The translations under genes were made by a program, and so were the position numbers. DNA of 64,000 nt from Warburgia ugandensis (Eukaryota > Streptophyta > Magnoliopsida > Canellales > Canellaceae). Positions 33,711-48,741 of the stretch are shown in pieces; the first letter of the stretch is position 1; each line of letters begins with the position of its first letter. The stretch spans positions 42,492,057 through 42,556,056 of the forward strand of contig CP141137.1 in assembly GCA_035236585.1 (NCBI GenBank), read 5' to 3'. The notes under the pieces were generated by a model. The model was not told where the DNA came from, did no database searches, and saw only the letters and a program-made list of their open reading frames with translations.

Positions 33711-35059
33711 TTTTCTTAGTCTTCAAAAGCAATGATTTCTAGTACTTACTTAATTTCTGTACTCTGCATATGATGACCAGCTTAGATCTTCCAAATAAAT
33801 ACTCCAGGGACAGCGTCTAAGCTTACCAAGACTCTTATGTGGTATATATCCATAATTTCTTGAAGACTATTAGCAGGCAAACTAAGCCTCATTGCCTAAC
33901 AAATATCTAGTATAGTTGCTCACAAACAACTAGACATCGCCCCAGAAGTACCATTGGTGCCAGATTTGAGTTGCCACCTTTCCTTTGGCCAGGATTAGTT
34001 TTAGGAGTTTGCATGCTTTGTAATTCTTTGATTATTAGAAAAAACTAAGGCCAACATGTGGAAAATAGTTGATCATAGACAGTGATTAAATCTGGGAGAG
34101 TGGCATGAGTGAGAGTGTGCGGTTTACTTAGGAGAGTGGCGTGAGTGAGAGTGTGTGGTTTGCTTTGTAATTATTCTCTTAAGAAAAGAGAAGAAACTAA
34201 TGGCTATTGTTTTAAATATCTAAGCAATTTATCTGGTAAAGTCAGCTATTGGTAAGTCATAATAATGAATTTCTTCGCCCTTCGATGAGCTAGGCCTTTG
34301 ATTTGTTAAGGTTTGCATGTAAAATACACGTTGTTCCAATTTGATTTCATAATGCTGGTTTACCAATTTGATTTCATAATGCTGGTTTAAATGCCAAAAT
34401 TGAATCAGTGTCCTACAACATTCAGATGGTTCTAAGTAATGATTTGTTGCTCATCAATGTTGCTTTATATATTAGATAGAAGGATGTTCACCTTGGAAAA
34501 TATTAGCACGCGAGAGCACAAGTTGGCCTCACTCTTTTGAATGATCCAAACCTTCTACCTAACACACCATTCGATGGATGAGCTACACCTCCAACCTCAA
34601 CGCCCCTCTCCTTCTATTCAAAATAAAGATATCTCCTGCGGTAGGTAATGGGGCTCGAGCCTGCTCCTGGATTTGTGTGTATAACCTAATTGGGCGTATG
34701 AATTGTTTCACCCACTTGGTAAACGGCAAAGTTGAGCAAATTGCCTCTAAGCTTGCTGATTATATACCTAATGATGAAATTAACCTCTCGATCATAGTTT
34801 TTTTTTTTTTTGGGTACAGCGAAAAATTACAAAGCAAACCAGATGAGCCATCTTAATTTTGAACATCTGGGCCTTACATGTAAGGTGAATTGCTCATGCC
34901 AATACCGATAAAAGATTGAGATCGATCATTGAACAAGTAGGCCCTACATATATATCTGCCATTCAAGTTCATCATCTGCAAGCATGATGCTTAATTTACT
35001 ATCTAAACCAAAATAGAAAAAGGTAATTAGAAAACCTCAAACAAGTACTTTAATAAAGT
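33711..35059. other. Intergenic stretch with two short tandem duplications
   Basis: No coding region was recognised. A roughly 37-bp unit (GGAGAGTGGC.TGAGTGAGAG) is duplicated at 34094-34167, and a 27-bp unit is duplicated exactly at 34336-34389. Confidence 0.5.
34336..34389 (+). repeat. Perfect 27-bp tandem duplication
   Basis: The unit beginning CCAATTTGATTTCATAATGC and ending TGGTTTA occurs twice with no mismatch, so the duplication is young. Confidence 0.9.
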
Positions 35060-35240
35060 CCATCTGTAGATGGGGCCTGGACAAAACCTATTCGAAGGGA
35101 AAGTCCTCCTTTGGCAGATTTTCCATCACCGTCCACTTGTTCGATTCCATTCCAAATGGTTAGGGCAGGCAGAAAAAACCTACCCATTCTGCAAAATAGA
35201 CATTGAAATGGAAGATCATATTTTTCTTAGATGCCTAGAG
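35060..35240 (+). pseudogene. LINE relic, part 1: zinc-binding region after the reverse transcriptase
   Basis: The frame from 35070 reads FEGKVLLWQIFHHRPLVR and then YPFCKIDIEMEDHIFLRC, the LW...(H/R)..L....C..C...E...H.F..C pattern of the zf-RVT domain of plant non-LTR retrotransposons. The reverse transcriptase itself is not upstream, so the LINE copy is 5'-truncated or eroded. The domain is cut at 35240 by the LTR element. Confidence 0.75.
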
Positions 35241-35532
35241 TGTTGTGCCAGATCTCACTCAGATTAGAGATCTGATGGTTAAGATCAATAGACTAGTAAA
35301 AGACAAAAACACACATGAAGAGACAAGGAGTTACAGGGTTCTACCAAATTTTGCCTATGTTTACGGGAGAAGATGAATGCTATCTGATCATATTATAATG
35401 GAAGAGAAGCCTTCTCCAACCCTCATCTATTTATCTACATACAAACTGTCACCCATTATACTCAAGCCCTAACATTATATATATGGGATTCTCACTCACA
35501 TAGGTATGAATCACATGCGGTCCATCCCAACA
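35241..35532 (-). mobile_element. 3' LTR of the minus-strand element carrying a PFP-beta fragment
   Basis: On the minus strand it starts TGTTGGGATGG and ends GGCACAACA. It matches 37336-37675 along its length. A purine-rich tract (GAAGGAGAT on the minus strand, 35533-35541) sits just before its start, as a polypurine tract should. Confidence 0.8.
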
Positions 35533-35859
35533 ATCTCCTTCATGCCCACGGGAGGAGGATGCACTAAATCCTTTCAGCTTGATTTAACTCTCCCAAATTT
35601 CAAGTATCTCTTTAATCCAACTCCCCCTCTAATAGTCGTTTGTGCTTTCCCATATTTGTATATTCTCTTGGAAGGGTTGCTACTCCCCCTGCTTAATACT
35701 CTCTGTTGAGTCTAAGTGCTTATGAATCATTGAGTATACCTAAAAGCTTGTTGTTAGAAGCCTGCCAGTGCTTCTTGCACCCTTCCTCATCGGCCATCCA
35801 TATTAGCTACTCACAAAATTCACTCCAAATGGTTACTTCCATTTGGAATGGGGTCACCA

Positions 35860-36140
35860 GGGCCACTCAGAATGGTCACTGAGTCTACTCAGAATCATAT
35901 GTTTCGTCGAGTCATCTCACCAGTATTTATTGAGCCATCCCGCCACTGTTCACTAAGTCATTCCACTACTATTCACTGAGTTATCTCGCTACTGTTCTGA
36001 AGTTAGCCCCACTTATGGTTATCGAGTTTACTCACAATAGTCACCGTGTCCACTTTTTTCACTTATTTACGTGTCCACTCACCCGTCATCATTGAGTTCA
36101 CTCCTAGCAGTCACCGAGTCCACTCACCAGCTATCACTGA
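35860..36140 (+). repeat. Degenerate minisatellite, unit about 25-35 bp (CACTGAGT.ACTC core)
   Basis: Phrases such as GGTCACTGAGTCTACTC, TTCACTAAGTCATTCC, TTCACTGAGTTATCTCG and GTCACCGAGTCCACTCACC follow each other irregularly. The repeat lies inside the LTR element and is non-coding. Confidence 0.6.
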
Positions 36141-36714
36141 ATTTCTTCACCAACATGAATTTTCTTGAGCAGTGGTGTTATTATCAATTTCATGAGATGC
36201 TAATTTTGTTCTCTAGAGGATGTCCTTATCAAAACTGGAGGGGGGGGGGTGTACAAAATTTTCTCCCTTAAGAGTGCCGCTATCAATCCAGTTGGGCGAT
36301 AAACAAGATTTTGTTTTTCTTTCTTTCCTCTCTTTTTCCTTTCTTTCATTTCTCTTCCCCGCACGTCACTGTCTCTCACCTACACCTAGCTTTCCATCTT
36401 CTCTCCACCTGCGCACGGCCACCGTCGTCGACTAGTGAGCGCATAGCCCAGCCCCGCCATTCTACAGTGATCAACAGTCCATCATTAGCAATCAACGTCT
36501 TGTGCTCCACCACCTTCGCTCTTTGTACTGTCCAGCCAAGTCGGTCAGGCGCCTGCGCCTCATCCGATGATGGGTCGATCTCCTTCTGCTGCTCGCAATC
36601 AATGGGTCGACCAATCACGTAGCTAATCTCTCAGGTTTTGCTAGAGGTTTTGAGAATTTAAGATCTTGGTCGCCTGATTTTTCGTTTTCATCCAACTATT
36701 AAGAAGCTTGCATT

Positions 36715-37290
36715 CTATTACCTCAAAGGAAAACTATGTAGAAGGCATTACATCCTTGACATCATCGCTTTCTTCCTTCTTACACCTCATCCACCATGAG
36801 TTAGGATTTCTTTAAGTTTTGCAATATGCTGTTGCTCCTCAGGAATGAAATTGATTAAGTCCTATGGTATAAGTATCACCCCATAGTTGTAACCAAGATC
36901 CGCACGATTACATATTACATATGTAATGTGGGAAGTTGGCCCATGAGCCTTACAAAGTAATAATATTTTTCACTCGATCAAGCATCTGATCATGACATTT
37001 CCTATCATTTCTGTATATATCTTGCATGCAGTATCAAATCCAAACTTGTTGGAACCTCGCATTTCAAATCACCATCAATCTTCCTTGGGCATCCAATAAC
37101 ACGAGTTTTAATATTCTTTACCCGTAGTTCTCAGCCAAGAGACATGCATTGGTATTTGAATCATCTCCCCCAATAACAACAAAACAATCCAAGTCAAGCT
37201 TCAATGCTGTGTCTTCGACTTGCTTAAATTGCTCCAGAGTTTCAACCTTGTTTCCTCCAGTGCTTTTGCAGAAACCACTGCCGCTTGTTA
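36715..37290 (-). pseudogene. Captured fragment of the PFP beta-subunit gene
   Basis: Read on the minus strand from about 37285, one frame gives KVETLEQFKQVEDTALKLDL followed by VVIGGDDSNTNACLLAEN. This matches the substrate/PPi-binding region of the beta (catalytic) subunit of pyrophosphate-dependent fructose-6-phosphate 1-phosphotransferase. Later stretches in other frames match the following family segments (CP..IDGDLK, EVPTSFGFDTACKIY, MIGNVM, YNYGVILIP, DFIPE.QQ). An internal stretch between the GFDTACK and NYGV segments is shortened. Frameshifts and stops show it is dead. No intron-like interruption was seen within the matched blocks, which would fit capture from an mRNA, but exon boundaries of the parent gene were not available for comparison. 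In a living gene the enzyme acts in cytosolic glycolysis. Confidence 0.85.
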
Positions 37291-37320
37291 GGTCAGATCT
37301 AGTCTTGTCTGATCAAACTC

Positions 37321-37335
37321 GCTCTAATACGACTT
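37321..37335 (-). other. Primer-binding site of the 2.4-kb LTR element
   Basis: The minus strand reads TCGTATTAGAGC directly after the inner edge of the 5' LTR. This resembles TGGTATCAGAGC, the complement of the initiator tRNA-Met 3' end used by many plant LTR retrotransposons. Confidence 0.6.
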
Positions 37336-37675
37336 TGTTGTGCCAGATCTTCCTCGGATTAGAGAACTGATGGTTAGGATCGATAGATCTGTAAGAGACA
37401 ATTACACACACATGAAGAGATAAGGAGTTATGTAGTTCAGCTAAACTTGGCCTATGTCTATGGGAGAGGAGGAATGCTATTTGATCAAATTACAATAGAA
37501 GAGGAGGAGGAGGAGGAGGCTCGGAGTTGCCTCCCCCCTTCCTCTATTTATCTACGTACAAACTCTCACCCACTCACACTCAAGCCCTAACATTATACAC
37601 ACACATGCACATACAGATATATATATAATTCTCACTTACATGGGTATATAAACTACATGCTGGTCTACCCAAACA
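37336..37675 (-). mobile_element. 5' LTR of the minus-strand element
   Basis: On the minus strand it starts TGTTTGGGTAG and ends GGCACAACA. It is longer than its partner because of a GAG/GGA-rich expansion near 37500-37525 and a TA-rich stretch near 37617-37630. Confidence 0.8.
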
Positions 37676-38590
37676 CAGAGCTCCTGGCTTTCAGGCAAAG
37701 TATTTCTATGCTCTTGCAAGGCATTGTTTTGATTTTGACAACCTCCAGAAAGCCTTTTCTTATTGGTTTTCAAAGCCAAGTACTAAGGGCAGAATAATTC
37801 TTCATATGCAAATGGCCAGGCATCGCTGGTTACCCCTCCGAACTCTGGAAGTCGGAAATTATATCGTCCGTCATCAGCAGAATCTGGAGAAGAGCAATTT
37901 GTCCAACACTTGGCGTAACATCACTTCTATGATCGCCACCTCATTACCTCAGCTGCATGGCCAACCGTTCTCACACCATCCTCATCCTAGCTTGGCATCA
38001 AACTAACTTCAAGATTTATCAACCATCCCTATTTGGCTTAAATGGTCCCCATCTGAGACAGTACAATTCGGCTCTGTTTTGATGGTGCGGCATCTCGGAA
38101 CCCTGTAACTGCTGGCTCGGGAGGTGTCTTCAGAGACCATGCTGGTCGTTTCCTCTTGGTATATGCTTTCCATGTTGGCCGTACCTCAAATAACATGGGC
38201 GGGCGGAAAGCTCTTTATGCTGGGTAGAAGCTTGCCAAGGTTTCTAATTTTTTACACTTGCAGGTCTGCGGAGATTCCAAGATCGTAATACAGGAAATGC
38301 AAAAAAGAACGCAAAGGAGATTACTGGAGAAGGGAAGGAACCTGTCGTGGACAACTCGTCAACGAGAAATGAGTGTTCTAAACTTCTGTCTAATTTTATG
38401 TCTGTCTTTTTTTCATATGTAGTAATTACGCGGCAAACACTAGCTAAATGGTAAACTAAATTTAAACAATTTGATATTTGGCGAGGTTCTCCGCCACCTT
38501 TCTTGTCCACTCCCTTCGGCGTGATGCTTTAGATGCTTCAGAGCCTCGTTGTTTTGTAAAACCCTAGTTTATTTTAATGAATTCCTCGTT
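37676..38590 (+). pseudogene. LINE relic, part 2: RNase H domain and 3' end
   Basis: After the insertion the LINE resumes with a frame reading YFYALARHCFDFDNLQKAF and SYWFSKP. Near 38060-38310 comes an RVT_3-type RNase H: CFDGAASRNPVTAGSGG, FRDHAGRFLLVY, SNNMGGRKAL and CGDSKIVIQEM. The first and last catalytic aspartates (in CFDGA and GDSK) are visible. The glutamate expected in the (A/G)ELKAL block is replaced (GGRKAL), and a stop follows a few codons later. An A/T-rich tail with AACCCTAGTTTATTTTAATG near 38560-38585 may be the LINE 3' end. Confidence 0.75.
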
Positions 38591-40517
38591 TTATATGATA
38601 AGAATAAAAACAATAGCTTGAAAGCTGACGATCAATGTTTGCAAATATACAGTGATCTTCAGGACAGTCATGGCTTGATGTAGCATATAGCAAGGGTCTG
38701 AAAATCTTGCTTAGTCAATATAAGGTGTTGAACTAAGACCATCCAACGCAGCGGGGCAAGTAGTATCTCCTTTGGAAGGTAAACGGTCCAAGCGTGCGCA
38801 TTCATGTGTCTATCGTACAAAAAGGAAGAGTCTCAGTAAGTGTAAACACTCAATAGGAGATGGAGTACGCTCCTATTTTTCATGCATAGATAAATTGTTT
38901 TTGTTAGATCTAACCTATTTATAATGTTAGGAATGTCTAAGACAGGCTAGAAATAAAATTTTATGACTAATGGATGTTTTTAGCTTATGTTTGTTTAGGT
39001 CAAATCATAATCATCAATTTTTGTTCAGTTTATTAAAGAAAGCAAGTTGTTAGGATTGTCCAAATGCATTGAGTTCTTATAGTTCACCAACTTTTGGTAT
39101 TTTAAACTCGATGAACAGCTTAGATTTGCAAAAGTATTATGCATGGAAAAGGAGCTTATACTCCTTCACTCTTCTTGAGCACATAGGTTTATGAGCACTT
39201 AAAAATATTTGAAACGTATCAAAAGATGATGGCAAAATGTTGGAAAAAAAAGTAAAAAAATTTGAAATGTCAAAAAAGCAGTTTGCTACACGAAGCTCCC
39301 AGATATCAGGGTCATGGGAAGGAGTGGACCATAAAGGGTTTATAGTAGGCAGCCTTACCTTACACGTTTGCAAGAAGCTATTTTCATGCCTCTAACTTGT
39401 GGACTCTAGGTCACACTGCTAAAACTCAACTGCAAAAAAGTAAAAGAAATAACTTATTGAAAATAGGAATAAAAAAAATATTTAACCTACTTAACAACTT
39501 TTTAAGCAAAAATAGATACTATAATAGACAAAGTTAAACATAATGTCCTAACTCCCAACATAATTACATAGTTTGATGCTAAGAAAAAAGCCAATGAAGG
39601 AAAAAGTTTGAAAATTTAAAACATATCGAAAAAGCAAGTGGTCATGAAAAAAGTTAGAAAAATTCTAAAAGTATAAAAAATGAAAAGCTGGTGATTGGAG
39701 TTGAAGAGATCAGAGATTTGAAGCTTAGGATTGAATTATTGAAGAAAATTCTAAAAATGGAAAGTTAGAAAATGAAAATCCATTAAAATTAAAAAATCAT
39801 AAAAGCATTAAGATGTCAAAAGATAAAGAAACTTAAAATTAGAAAGTAAAAAAATGTAAAACTAAAAAAGAGAAAAAGTCACAAACTTAGTTTTTTAAAG
39901 GAACATATTAAAAAAAAATTTGGAACCAATAAAAAGGATTGGTCTTTTTAAAGTATGATACTGCTCATGGAAAGGGGTCTTTTTAAACAAAAAAGAAAAA
40001 TGAAGTTTTTTGTTACTATGGGTTAAAATGATATTTCTCCCTACAATGATCTCAAAAGAACCCGTTATTTCTTAGGGATGAGCATGGGACAGGTATTGAA
40101 ATGTTTTGTTTTACCTTAAAAAAAGTAGATACATGAAAATTCTATCCCATCCCATTCCAAACATGATCTTTGTCCCATCTCATCCCAAACACCCCAGGAC
40201 TGGGACAAGTGTCATCATAATTTAGATTGTTATTGTCATAAAAAAATAAAATTTTACTACTTAAAAACCATATAAGAGTACTTAAAATTCAAGAAAAAAT
40301 TATCATTTATGTAAAAAATTAATTGCTAATATCCAAAAATTCATAATTTTACATCAACAAATTTCTAACATAAAAATAAAGTACCAATAACTACAAAATA
40401 ATGTAGAAGGTTCTCTAATCATCTAAGCAACTATCTTCTATTATATATAAACGGGACTCCCATGGTCTATAATTGAACAACTCAGGAATGAATTTAATAC
40501 AATGATTTATCTATTCA
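38591..40517. other. AT-rich intergenic stretch, no gene recognised
   Basis: The sequence is very AA/TT-rich, with a third diverged copy of the dispersed repeat at about 38930-39050. No convincing reading frame was seen. Confidence 0.5.
38930..39050 (+). repeat. Dispersed repeat copy 3
   Basis: The copy contains AGGAATGTCTAAGACAGGC, AAATAAAATTTTATGACTAA and TGGATGTTTTTAGC, parallel to the copies at 29880 and 30805. Confidence 0.45.
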
Positions 40518-40580
40518 ACATACATACATACATACATACATACATACATACATACATACATACATACATACATACATACA

Positions 40581-40611
<31 letters not shown>
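40518..40611 (+). repeat. (ACAT)n microsatellite, about 23 units
   Basis: This is an uninterrupted tetranucleotide tract of 94 bp. The IHTY-repeat frame across it (40502-40687) is an artefact. Confidence 0.95.
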
Positions 40612-46050
<5,439 letters not shown>

Positions 46051-46055
46051 TCTTA
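46051..46055 (+). repeat. Target-site duplication TCTTA of solo LTR 1
   Basis: The same pentamer follows the element at 48737-48741. Confidence 0.85.
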
Positions 46056-47630
46056 TGTGACGACTTTGGTTTTCTCATGCATTTTTAAATGCAAGATCTA
46101 ATTCCTAAGGCGGGATGCATCCCTATTTGAAAACCATTTTATAAAAACCATGCAATGCAGCGGAAAAATCTTTAGTTTTAAACTCATTTTGAAAACCCCG
46201 AGTGTCATTTGCTTTCACAACCACCAAAGTAGTTTTTGAAAAACTTCAAAAATCATAAATATTTTGCCCCAGGTCTATCCAGTCACAGCACACAGTCCAA
46301 CTGTAAATAAATACAAATACATGTCCAAAGGGTAGAGAGTTTACTCACATGTATAGTTGTCTCCTTTGTTTATTCACTTGCTTGTAGCACTAACATAGGC
46401 GTCCTCTACTCGTGACTGGAACTATCCTGAAAAATGTTAAGGATAGGGTGAGTATATACTATACTCAGTAGGAGTCTATCACTACTAGTTTTATAATGCA
46501 TGCTATGTTTAAAATCATATGCTCTTTAAAACATGTGCATGTTCGAACAATCATGTTTAATATCGATATTAAAAACCACTGTCAAATCGGAATACTGATG
46601 ACTTAAAGAAATAGCATAATCCAAGTTGAAAGTATCATATATTATAAACATAATGATATGCATAAGATGCTCAACTGAATCCAACTCATGGATATCTGGT
46701 ATGGTCGACCAACCTCATGTCATGCCATATGCAATGCAAATAAATCCTCAAACCATAGGATCCAACTATGCCCACCACCTTGCCGCCGTGTGGTCGCCGG
46801 GTACCTAGGGACACAGGGTCATATGCCTCCAAGGGACATATGACACTTCGACCCAGTGCCGTGACACCAATGGTAGCCCCTTCTACCACATGCAGTCAAA
46901 GCAGAGACATGCCCTTTTTTGGGCGTGGTACCCATCCACCTAATAGTGGTAGAGGTTGGAGGCCAACCCAAACCTCTCGGCATAACGCCCATGAGCTTAC
47001 CAGCCCAAATCATATACGATTAAACAAGCAAAAACCTCTTTTTCAAAACTTGTCCTCTTTGGGTCCCTCACAACTGCCTACCTAGTGTCTTTTGGGCACT
47101 CCAACATCTTTTGGTAACCCTCAAGGACATGTAATTTTTCAAGAACTCAATGCTCACAAATTATGTAATATATGCAATTGTTTGCAAAACATGTCTATGT
47201 ATAATGTATTTAATCATATGCATGCTGAATTCATTTATATACTAAACAAGCCATAAAATAAGTCATGCTAAACAAGTCATATAATTTATACTTAAAACAT
47301 ACATTCAAAACAATCATGGCTCTTTTTAAAAGTCTAGTAGCAATAGAGCACCTACCTCAAAGTCTCCTGGAGTTGTGTCCTTTATCACTCAACCCGTCCT
47401 TGGGTCTCATTTATAAACTCTTGGGTATGAATGGATACAAGGAGTCCTTATCAATTTCAGTCTATTTAGACATTAGATTGCCAGATCTGCCTTAAGGGTC
47501 CATGGTCCTTGCCTAATTCATTTTTCAGGCTAGATCCTATGATGTGGATATACTTTCCAATAGTTAAACTCTGTAATTTATCCTCTAATCCTAACTTTAT
47601 TATCTCGTTAGGTCTACGTGTCCTAGTTCC

Positions 47631-47925
47631 CAGGACACCCGTGCATCTTGGTTGGACCACGACCGCCTCACGTGCGTGTGCGCCCAAAGGCCGTGCCAAG
47701 GATTGCGTTTTGCATGCGCACATGCATGCTTAAGTGATGCCATCATCGCACGGATGCACCTTGTAGCATGGCGCGTCTCAGCTCCCAGGGCACCCTGTGC
47801 ACCCTGGTTGAGCCAGGACCTGTGCTCCATGTCGCGCGTGCACTTGAAGGCCACACCTGGGACAGTGTACGCATTGTCGTACATTGGAACCCATCCCAAG
47901 GACCCAGTCCCAGGTGCATGTGCAG
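47631..47925 (-). repeat. Tandem duplication of about 154 bp within solo LTR 1
   Basis: The block CCCAGGACACCCGTGCA..TGGTTG..CCA.GACC recurs 154 bp later (CCCAGGGCACCCTGTGCA). Solo LTR 2 carries the same kind of duplication (about 61181 and 61355), so it predates the split of the two copies. Confidence 0.6.
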
Positions 47926-48330
47926 CATGGCGTCCCTGGGACGCTTGGTTCGTGCAGGGCCGGCCCAAGCTGGCTTGGAATGTTTTTCGGCCAGGAACCC
48001 GGCTGGAAAACGACTGGAAAAGACCAGATCCGGCATGGATCTAGCCCTGGGGAAGCAAAAAGGAGAGGAAAGGGTAAGAACGGCTTACCTGTAGCCTAGA
48101 AACGCCCTTTTTCCCCGGTGGTGTGCTTGCTCGCCAGAAAACTCGAACAAGGGGGAAAACCCTATTGCCAGACCAGAAAGGAGAAAGGGGGCATGGGAAA
48201 TGGCAATGGCAGCTTGACTTGGGCCTGGTCGTTGCCGAAAAACACAGAGAGAAGGGTTTCTGATTTTTTCCTGAAACCTCAGTCCAAAACTTGCCGAAAA
48301 AACGTGTTTTTGGAGAGGGGGAGATGGGGT

Positions 48331-48337
48331 TTTTATA
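48331..48337 (-). promoter_or_regulatory. TATA box of solo LTR 1
   Basis: TATAAAA lies on the minus strand in a GC-rich setting. The second family member has TATAAAA at nearly the same distance (375 versus 399 bp) from its outer end. Confidence 0.6.
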
Positions 48338-48741
48338 GAGGGGAGATGGCGGTGCCCTCAATGGCGGTGCCGCCCTTTCCCTTGGGGTGTTCTGGAGAAA
48401 TCGAGAAAAACGGGTTTTTGGAGAAGTCTGGAGGTGGAAGACGACAGGGGGTGCCGTTATCAAAACGGTCCCCCTGCGTTTTTCTTCCTTTTTTCTTTTT
48501 TTTCGTTTTTCTATTTAAATTCCAGAAATACCCCTAATCTTTAAATGGCCGTAACTTCTTCATACAAACTCCGTTTTGGGTGATTTTTGAGGCGTTGGAT
48601 TCCATTTTTCGAGTAGAATCTAATGGTATCAAGTTTCCTTACAAATTCCTTCATTTAATATTTTAAATAAAATCAAACATTCAACACCGAATGTCCAATT
48701 TTTGTTAAAAATAGCGTAAATTTCTCGGACGTTACATCTTA

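Larger units (their letters stand above)
35241..37675 (-). mobile_element. Non-autonomous LTR retrotransposon, 2.4 kb, inserted in a LINE
   Basis: Two LTRs (292 and 340 bp) flank about 1.8 kb without gag or pol. The orientation is minus. Next to the 37336-37675 LTR, the minus strand reads TCGTATTAGAGC, 10 of 12 matching the usual plant primer-binding site TGGTATCAGAGC for initiator tRNA-Met. A polypurine tract is next to the other LTR. The flanking pentamers are TAGAG (35236-35240) and CAGAG (37676-37680), a target duplication with one mismatch. The interior holds a piece of a cellular gene in the element's own sense, plus a degenerate short tandem repeat. Confidence 0.85.
46056..48736 (-). 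mobile_element. Solo LTR 1, 2681 bp, large-LTR gypsy-like family
   Basis: On the minus strand it begins TGTAACGTCCG and ends GTCGTCACA, and it is flanked by a perfect 5-bp duplication (TCTTA), with no internal region. It matches 59477-62274 along its length in the same order: CCCCGAGTGTCATTTGC, GGTCTATCCAGTCACAGC, ACTCGTGACT, a GC-rich middle with a duplicated unit of about 154 bp, and TTATCAAAACGGTCCCC. The minus strand is inferred as the sense strand from a TATAAAA box 399 bp from its start and a following CAG/GTAAG-like donor. Numerous open frames in the GC-rich middle (47.5-48.5 kb) are on both strands and look incidental. Confidence 0.85.

Noticed and set aside
47600-48540. Cluster of long overlapping frames on both strands (up to 140 codons)
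   Set aside because: They lie in the GC-rich core of a solo LTR, overlap on both strands and match no family; high GC content lowers stop frequency.
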